A DNA stretch of 64,000 nt from the NCBI GenBank assembly GCA_002205965.3, contig NADL03000641.1:558001-622000 (forward strand), written 5' to 3'. Origin of the DNA: Kappaphycus alvarezii (taxonomy: Eukaryota; Rhodophyta; Florideophyceae; Gigartinales; Solieriaceae). The position numbers and the translations under genes are program-made. Shown here in pieces: positions 58,301-64,000 of the stretch. Numbering within the stretch: the stretch's first letter is position 1; every line of letters begins with the position of its first letter. The notes beneath the pieces are model-generated. The model saw only the letters and a program-made list of their open reading frames with translations. It made no database searches and was not told the DNA's origin.

Positions 58301-59700
58301 CCAGATGGAAGTGTCATATAAATTAGGTTGGACGTAGTCGGCTTCAATAGATCTCTTCTTTATGACTTAGATACACACGACTCACACATAAAATTGACAT
58401 TTAACAACTTCGATAAGATAATAATTTCAAAGATTTCGAAAAGAAAGATGCTAATTGTGCGGAGGACATGTAACGTAAAAGTCGAATGGAATTTGAATGA
58501 TATGGTGATGACTAGAACTCTGTGCCCTTCAAGTAAAAGTACCCATTCCACATAAAGAATATTGAAAGCAAGAAAGTACAAATCAGTGGCGACGGATCAG
58601 AGGCCTAATTCTCTAGGAACCAGAAAAGGCTTTGATGGTCCTACGGGAAAAATCTTTGAAGCTCATACCACAGAGGTGGTCCATTTTTAAGATCATACAT
58701 GTTGTACCACTTCGTTTCGAGAGTCGAATATATAGAATTAAATAGAATTGTTAAGATGTAAATGTGGATGAAAGTACCAAAGCGAGATATAGCAGCAGAC
58801 AGAAAACGTTTTTAGAGGAGGTTTATTACTCTTGTTAATTTTCAAAGTCTATATATGTATTAAAACATGAAAAGACAAAGAAGAGGGGTTCATTTTTCGT
58901 GGTGGTACAAATATGCGACAGGATTCAACAGGAACATGAATGGAGAGTGATGCACTGATTGCATTTAATATCTGGTCTTAGAATTTAAAACATTCATATC
59001 TGCAGTCAAGATTAAACCTTTCCAGAAAATAATACTGAAAAATTCCGAAGGAGCTCTTGCGATCTGGTGAACCGTTTCCTAAATTACTTGAGCCCCTGGA
59101 GGACTTTAAAGATTACAGATAAAATAGAATAGGACTACGAACGGACATCTACTTGTTTATATGGGAATAATGCGGAGCCGATGGCTATTTTTTTGCGTTT
59201 AAATTTACAAGAAAAATATAGGCTTCCAGCAATTATTGTAACTTACATACGTTATTCTTTAGCGTGTATGGTTTATGGGTTAAATTCATTTACTGCGATA
59301 GCGATGTGCATGTACATATATAGAGTGTGTACGAAGATACTTTATTTGATGAATTGCTTGTCGGAGAGACTGATCTTGTATTTGAATCTAGATAGAATCA
59401 ATGCAATTAAGGTCTTAGAGTTTTCAATCCGGCGGAAATATCACAGCTACCGGGATATTGGGACGAAATTAACCTTTTCCTGCATACAATATATCCATAA
59501 CTTGCTGCGCAGTCAAAATGAGGCTTATTTGATTGGAACCAAACCCTCTTAGTATGAAATTAATCGAATAAAAAATATTGTGCGTCCCGCGATTAAAAAA
59601 CGTTCTACACCTCTCAAAGACTATTGGCTGACTTGTTCTCATTAATTTGAAAGTTTGTGCAGAACATTAATTCGGAAATAACAATGATAATACGAATAAT
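52351..59700. other. AT-rich stretch without a supported gene
   Basis: Over 7.3 kb I find no domain. The longer frames (52606-52833 plus, 53077-53550 minus at 157 aa, 53671-54072 minus, 57038-57424 and 57478-57846 minus, 59181-59552 plus) lack motifs and show random-looking composition. The composition shift relative to 33-45 kb is abrupt. Confidence 0.5.
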
Positions 59701-59714
59701 TTGGACTTCAATCT

Positions 59715-60212
59715 ATGCGAAGAAAGTTATTTATGACCCCGAGCAGAATAACTCTAGGCCCGCACAAACGCTTGGACTTGATAACTTCGCAACTCGGGAA
59801 CCTCACCCTAGCCATTAGAAAGAATCAGAATGCGAAACCGAAGACAGGAGACGTGTGCTCCTATTGCAACAAGCCGGGACACTTCGCTAACCGGTGTCCT
59901 GCGAACCCGCACCGGAACACACGTTGCGGAAAATGCGGCCGGTACGGGCATCGTGAGAATAATTGTTGGTCGAAGAAAGGGTGTCAAGGTAGAGTAACGG
60001 AAGCGAGGGTAGAATCCAGACCCGAGCTGAAGCTATTAAAAAATGGACAAGAGAAGGGTCCCGTTCACGTGGAGACGGTTTCGGTTGCTCGGGATTCCGA
60101 ACAAGTCAGCGTTACCAAACGAGACGCTGATCGTAATGTGCTATCGGAAAAGTCAAGGCTAGAGCAAGACCCGCTAGAATATATCCCAGGGCCCCCGTTA
60201 CCTCGAACATGA
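59715..60212 (+). pseudogene. gag: Gypsy gag C-terminus, two CCHC knuckles
   Basis: A clean frame of 165 codons with CSYCNKPGHFANRC and CGKCGRYGHRENNC (both CX2CX4HX4C) around 59855-59970, followed by a charged tail. The capsid part upstream is not recognisable. It ends at a stop just before the protease frame, so gag and pol were separate or joined by frameshifting. Confidence 0.75.
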
Positions 60213-60356
60213 CTATATTAGCCGCAGAAGTGCCTCTGGCTACGACGGCGAAGAAAAAACTGGGAAAATGCGGAAGCCGCGGTTTACGAATAGGGATGTG
60301 TTAGGATACGTTGAAAAATACACCTATTATCCGAGCTCGCTAAGGCTCCATCCGGT

Positions 60357-61260
60357 ATGACTTTTGGACAGCTACTGAGGGGGGATGCCGAAAATGCGAG
60401 GAAAGAGTTGAAGAAGATCCTGAAGACCGGGAAGACTAGCAAGGAGAAGAGGTCTGCCGTTACCTCTGCAAATGATACCTCCAGACGTCTTAAGTTAGTG
60501 CCTGTTAAGGTACTAGGAAGGGATTGGCAGTTTTATTTGATTCTGGAGCAGTCCCAAATCTTATTTCAGGGTATCTTGTCGAGGAACTGGGCTTTGACAT
60601 GCTTCCGACCACTAGGAGGATATCTGTCGCAGACGGGACCGTGTCTCACTGCCTCGGCATTATCGAGAAGGTTTCAGTATTCTTTTCGGGAATGAAAGCG
60701 AGTTTAAACTTCCTAGTGATGCAAGACCTTCCTTTTGACACAATTGTAGGGTCCCCAACAATGGAGCAACTGGAAGCTTGTATCGACCTGGGGTATCAAA
60801 TAGTCTCAGTCCAAATTGACGGGAAAAAGCGATACTGCCATTGAATTACGACAAAGGAACGAGTATGGAGAAATGGAGTGGGGCAAATAGCGAAGATTTC
60901 ACATCCAGTTATGATAGAGATGGCTCCGAAGCCATGGTGGAGAAAGAGCTAACAGAATCGGACGAAGAGAAAATTCTGAACATCGCCTGCGTCGATGCAG
61001 ATCTCGGCTACCGCACGGTTTGCAATAAGACGACGCAGCCCGAACAAATTTGCGAATACGTAGACTTATGCGAAGATCGCACACGAGACATCAAAGGACT
61101 CCATATAATAGCAGGAGGAGGGCGTGGGTGCTGCGCTCTGGCGCACAATGGCTGCTTAAGTACAGAGGGCTCAGGAAAAAACACTACGGCAGCAGTCGAG
61201 CATATTCTACCTGCAGCTAACAAAAAATCCAAGATAGGACCAGTTGATAGGACCATATAG
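60357..61260 (+). pseudogene. pol: Gypsy protease and acidic linker
   Basis: VLFDSGAVPNLISGYLVEEL carries the retropepsin active site (DSGA, Asp codon 60539-60541), followed by SVADGTVSHCLG and the closing MQDLPFDTIVGSPTMEQL flap-side motif (60718-60780). A frameshift separates the leading PVKVLGRDWQ from it. 60841-61260 is an acidic spacer of 139 codons (ESDEEKILNIACVDADLG) before RT. Confidence 0.7.
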
Positions 61261-61379
61261 GTGATGGGCAAATCGGAAAAATTGGAGGCCATTCATGAAA
61301 AACTGAAGCAAATTTATCTCCCTGAAGCGGAGAAAGTTGTCGCAATACTTATCTTCAACTAAGTGATCGCCTGGAACGC

Positions 61380-62908
61380 TTGGGGCTTACGATTGGCCCA
61401 AGTCCCTGTCACGCACTCATTCGAGCTGACTAAAACCGACCCGGTTTATCATAGAACAAGGCGTCAACCACAAAAATGGGAAGTAATAATACAAGAAAAC
61501 GTCACTAATATGCTACGCAATTGAATTATTAAGCCGACCTCGTCAGCTTGGTCTTTACCAGTTGTGATCGTTCCTAAAAAGGATCATAAGTCGAGGTTTT
61601 GTGTCGACTATCGCTTACTTAACCAAAGAATGATCCCTGATCGATTCCCTCTCCCAAAAATGCAAGAGATTATAGAAGAATTGAAAGTAGGGCGCTACTT
61701 TACGTCTATAGATTTGTACACAGGATATTGGCAGATACCCATCTCTGAAGAGTGCAAAGCTATGAAGAAATTTACTTGCAAACTTGGGACGTTCAGGTTC
61801 GAAGTGACGCCATTTGGCCTTATGAACGCAGCGGTGACATTTCAAAGGATGATGAATGAAGTATTGAAGGGGATCTCTTTTGAAAGAGTGTATATAGACG
61901 ACGTGGTGATATTTTTGGAAACACTGGAATCCCACCTGGACCAAATTACGGTATTCATCGAAAGGATCTCACGGTATCACTTGAAAACCAAATCGAGCAA
62001 GTGATTTTTCGCCAACCCTCTATCAAATTACTTGGTCATGCGGCGGACGACAGCGGTGTTGGGGTTGATCCAGAAAAGACCTCTAGGATCAAAAACGCTT
62101 CCAGGTCGACTTCTAAAACAGAGATGCGTAGCTTTCTTGGCCTGGCGTCGTACTACAGACGGTTTATCCAAGATTTCGCTAAGATAGCTTCCCCTCTACA
62201 ATACACAAATTAACTTCAAAGAACAGAAAGTTTGTCTGGGGCCCAGAAATTGAAAACTCTTTCGTCGAGCTAAAACAGAGATTGTGCGAACCACCCGTAC
62301 TCACATATCCGGACTTGGAAAACCATTCTTCGTGGAAACTGATGTTCCGGAGCATTCAGTCGGCGCCGTGTTGTCCCAGAGAGATGAAGACCAAATGAAA
62401 TCAAGTACAGTTTGTGAGTCGTACAATGAATAATGCCGAAAGAAGGTATAAATTATGCGAGAAAGAGGCCCTGGCTGTGTTGTTCGCGCTTAAAAAATTC
62501 CGAGTCTACCTTCTCTCACTAGAAAACTTTTAGTTGATAACAGACCACCAGGCCCTCAAAACTGCGTTTAAGAAGAATGATGTCCACAACCGTTTGGCGC
62601 GATGGCTCGACTTATTTGCAGGATACCGATTCGAATTCATTTACCGGCCGAGAAGAATCAACCATCCAGCAGAATTTCTTTCAAGATCCAAGGATCCGAA
62701 AGGAAACTTCGCAGAAGCAGGGAAAAATAGTACCGGAATAGCCATCGTTGATACGGCTGGACTGGCTGACCTCGAAGCCAAATTAAATTCCCTTTTTGGA
62801 TATCTGACGGGGCTGGGGATCAAGAAAATTGGTGTGAGACAAAACCAAAGAGTATTTTCAGTATGGAGAATAAAGCTATTTCGGTTGACAAAGCAGGTCC
62901 CCGGCTAG
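61380..62908 (+). pseudogene. pol: Gypsy reverse transcriptase and RNase H
   Basis: HSFELTKTDPVYHRTRRQPQ leads into VIVPKKDHKSRFCVDYRLLN (61561-61620), FTSIDLYTGYWQIPIS with the first palm Asp, FEVTPFGLMNAAVTFQRMMN and VYIDDVVIFL (YIDD at 61891-61902). Connection: MRSFLGLASYYRRFIQDFAK (62125-62180). RNase H: FFVETDVPEHSVGAVLSQR (62325-62380), CEKEALAVLFALKKF, then ITDHQALKTAFKK and FEFIYRPRRINHPAEFLSRS (62535-62690). RT is one clean 146-codon frame; breaks follow it near 62004, 62213 and 62400-62530. Confidence 0.85.
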
Positions 62909-63950
62909 GGGCTCCAATAGGAAAAGGAAGAGAGATTCTGAGAACCTTCCATGGTGAATTAGGCCATTGGGGCCTTTACACAACAAAAACATTCTTCACG
63001 GAAAGACTTGGGTGGCCAGACGTGCACATAGACATCCATAACTTCATAAAAGGTTGCGATGGTCGCCAAAAGTTCATTCCAGTCCAAAAATACAAATCCA
63101 CTCTCAGTATTCCAATTACCGGGCTGTTTGAGACATTCTCCCTATATTTCGCCGACCCCTTCACGAAAACCGTTTCTGGGAACAAATACCTTCAATTGGA
63201 GTTGAACACCTGACAGGATGGCCATCTGCAATGCTGGTTAAGGACTCCACCGCCGACGCAGTCATTGAATTTATAAAGAAGGAAATAATCAAGAGTTTTG
63301 GCCTGCCTAAGAGAATCATTTCGGACAACGCGCTTTGCTTTACGGCTATATCTCTTGTCACAGTTATGAGGAAAAACGGAATTAGGAGCAAAACGGTTCT
63401 GGCCTATTCTCCTATGCCTAACGGGAAGGCAGAGAGGATGGTGGGAACAGTCAAAAGGGCCATATCAAGGATCATGTCGGGAAACGACGCCTCCTGGGAG
63501 GATGGTGTGACAAAGGTTTTGTACGGTTACAAGCGTAGAAAAAGCAGCGATGTGCGCTCCCCGTTTGAGCTAATGTAGGCAAAGGCACCTAAAATGGTAC
63601 AAGAGGATGTTAGAGGACCCATATGGAATTTAGTGGGAGAAAGACGGAGATCCTAGCCTCCGAAAAACTAGAGGTGCAACCTGGCCAGAAAGGGGAAACA
63701 AAATAAGGGTCGCCATGAACTACCGCGGACATTTGCTGTCGGGTCGAAGTTTCTGGTCATTCATGGTAAGGTTTTGCAACAGACTGTGAAATATCCCGCA
63801 TTCCGTATGAAGTATTCCAATCTGTGCGTTATAACGAAAGCGAGTCACCCACATTAGAGCTCTGCTCAAGTTCTGGGAAGAGGTCGAGGAGGGCTATTCA
63901 TGCACGACGAATCATCCCATATCATGAGAGAACCGAATATCTTTGTATGA
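62863..63950 (+). pseudogene. pol: Gypsy integrase and C-terminal module
   Basis: Zinc-binding part: RTFHGELGHWGLYTTKTFF ... HNFIKGCDGRQKF, an HHCC region in which the last Cys reads Gln or Arg. Core: ETFSLYFADPF (first Asp, 63140), LPKRIISDNALCFTAI (second Asp, 63325-63330) and YSPMPNGKAERMVGTVKRA (Glu near 63432). C-terminal module in further frames: VGSKFLVIHGKVLQQTVKYP, YSNLCVITKASH and RRAIHARRIIPYHERTEY (63735-63950), the end typical of this Gypsy group. The DDE residues are all present; the frame is broken near 63210, 63578 and 63860. Confidence 0.75.
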
Positions 63951-64000
63951 TTGGCACCTGCAATGTCCCAAGGAAAGGAATCGGTTCATAATTACATGAT

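Larger units (their letters stand above)
59715..64000 (+). mobile_element. Second Ty3/Gypsy element, partial (runs off window end)
   Basis: Plus-strand gag knuckles, protease, RT, RNase H, integrase and a C-terminal module appear in Gypsy order from 59.7 kb to the last bases. No LTR pair is visible inside the window: the 5' part is missing or unrecognisable in the AT-rich stretch, and the 3' LTR would be past 64000. Unlike the chromovirus it uses YIDD, has two zinc knuckles and shows no excess of hairpins. Confidence 0.8.

Noticed and set aside
59181..59552. 123-codon plus frame just before the Gypsy gag
   Set aside because: Hydrophobic, low-information composition and no capsid-like features; not convincing as gag N-terminus.

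Overview
This window looks like one transposon-packed block of a eukaryotic nuclear genome, most likely a filamentous fungus. The reasons are pyrimidine-rich leaders in front of ATGs, a GT-AG intron candidate in an alpha/beta hydrolase, a TATA box plus heat-shock element in front of an Hsp20 gene, and a mobile-element mix (chromovirus, a second Ty3/Gypsy, Ty1/Copia, Tc1/mariner, piggyBac, non-LTR-type reverse transcriptase relics, a TIR miniature element). The lineage cannot be fixed from sequence alone. No rRNA, tRNA, CRISPR array or prokaryotic operon was recognised.

Layout: 1-8.3 kb is AT-rich and almost gene-free apart from one reverse-transcriptase (RT) tail. 8.35-9.70 kb holds two convergent copies of a small acidic protein family; the third copy is at 51.5 kb. 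11.35-11.79 kb is a miniature TIR element. 12.75-14.18 kb is a broken alpha/beta hydrolase gene. 15.0-18.4 kb stacks three RT fragments in both orientations. 18.4-25.8 kb is a Ty1/Copia element with two LTRs and an antisense ORF between RNase H and the 3' LTR. 26.07-27.48 kb is a Tc1 relic, 28.6-29.4 kb two tail-to-tail RT relics, 31.6-33.0 kb a piggyBac relic. 33.45-42.23 kb is a complete-length chromovirus (minus strand) with 677/676-bp LTRs. 43.4-45.1 kb is another RT tail, 46.6-47.5 kb an unrecognised broken gene, 48.6-49.3 kb an Hsp20 gene with its promoter, and 51.5-52.06 kb the third acidic-family copy. 52.4-59.7 kb is AT-rich with nothing convincing. 59.7-64.0 kb is the coding part of a second Gypsy element that runs off the window end.

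Almost every gene is interrupted by single-base frameshifts while keeping its motifs, in host-like genes and mobile elements alike. The two chromovirus LTRs also differ in several homopolymer lengths. Real decay and uncorrected indel errors in the assembly are both possible and should be separated before any gene here is called a pseudogene.

The most unusual signal is the chromovirus interior (34.13-41.55 kb). It is filled with short perfect inverted repeats: by eye about 45 with arms of 7 bp or more and short loops, where a simple equal-base expectation is about 6. Many lie inside conserved coding motifs (zinc knuckle, RNase H, chromodomain), and at least two of the element's frameshifting indels fall where they make an inverted repeat perfect or longer.
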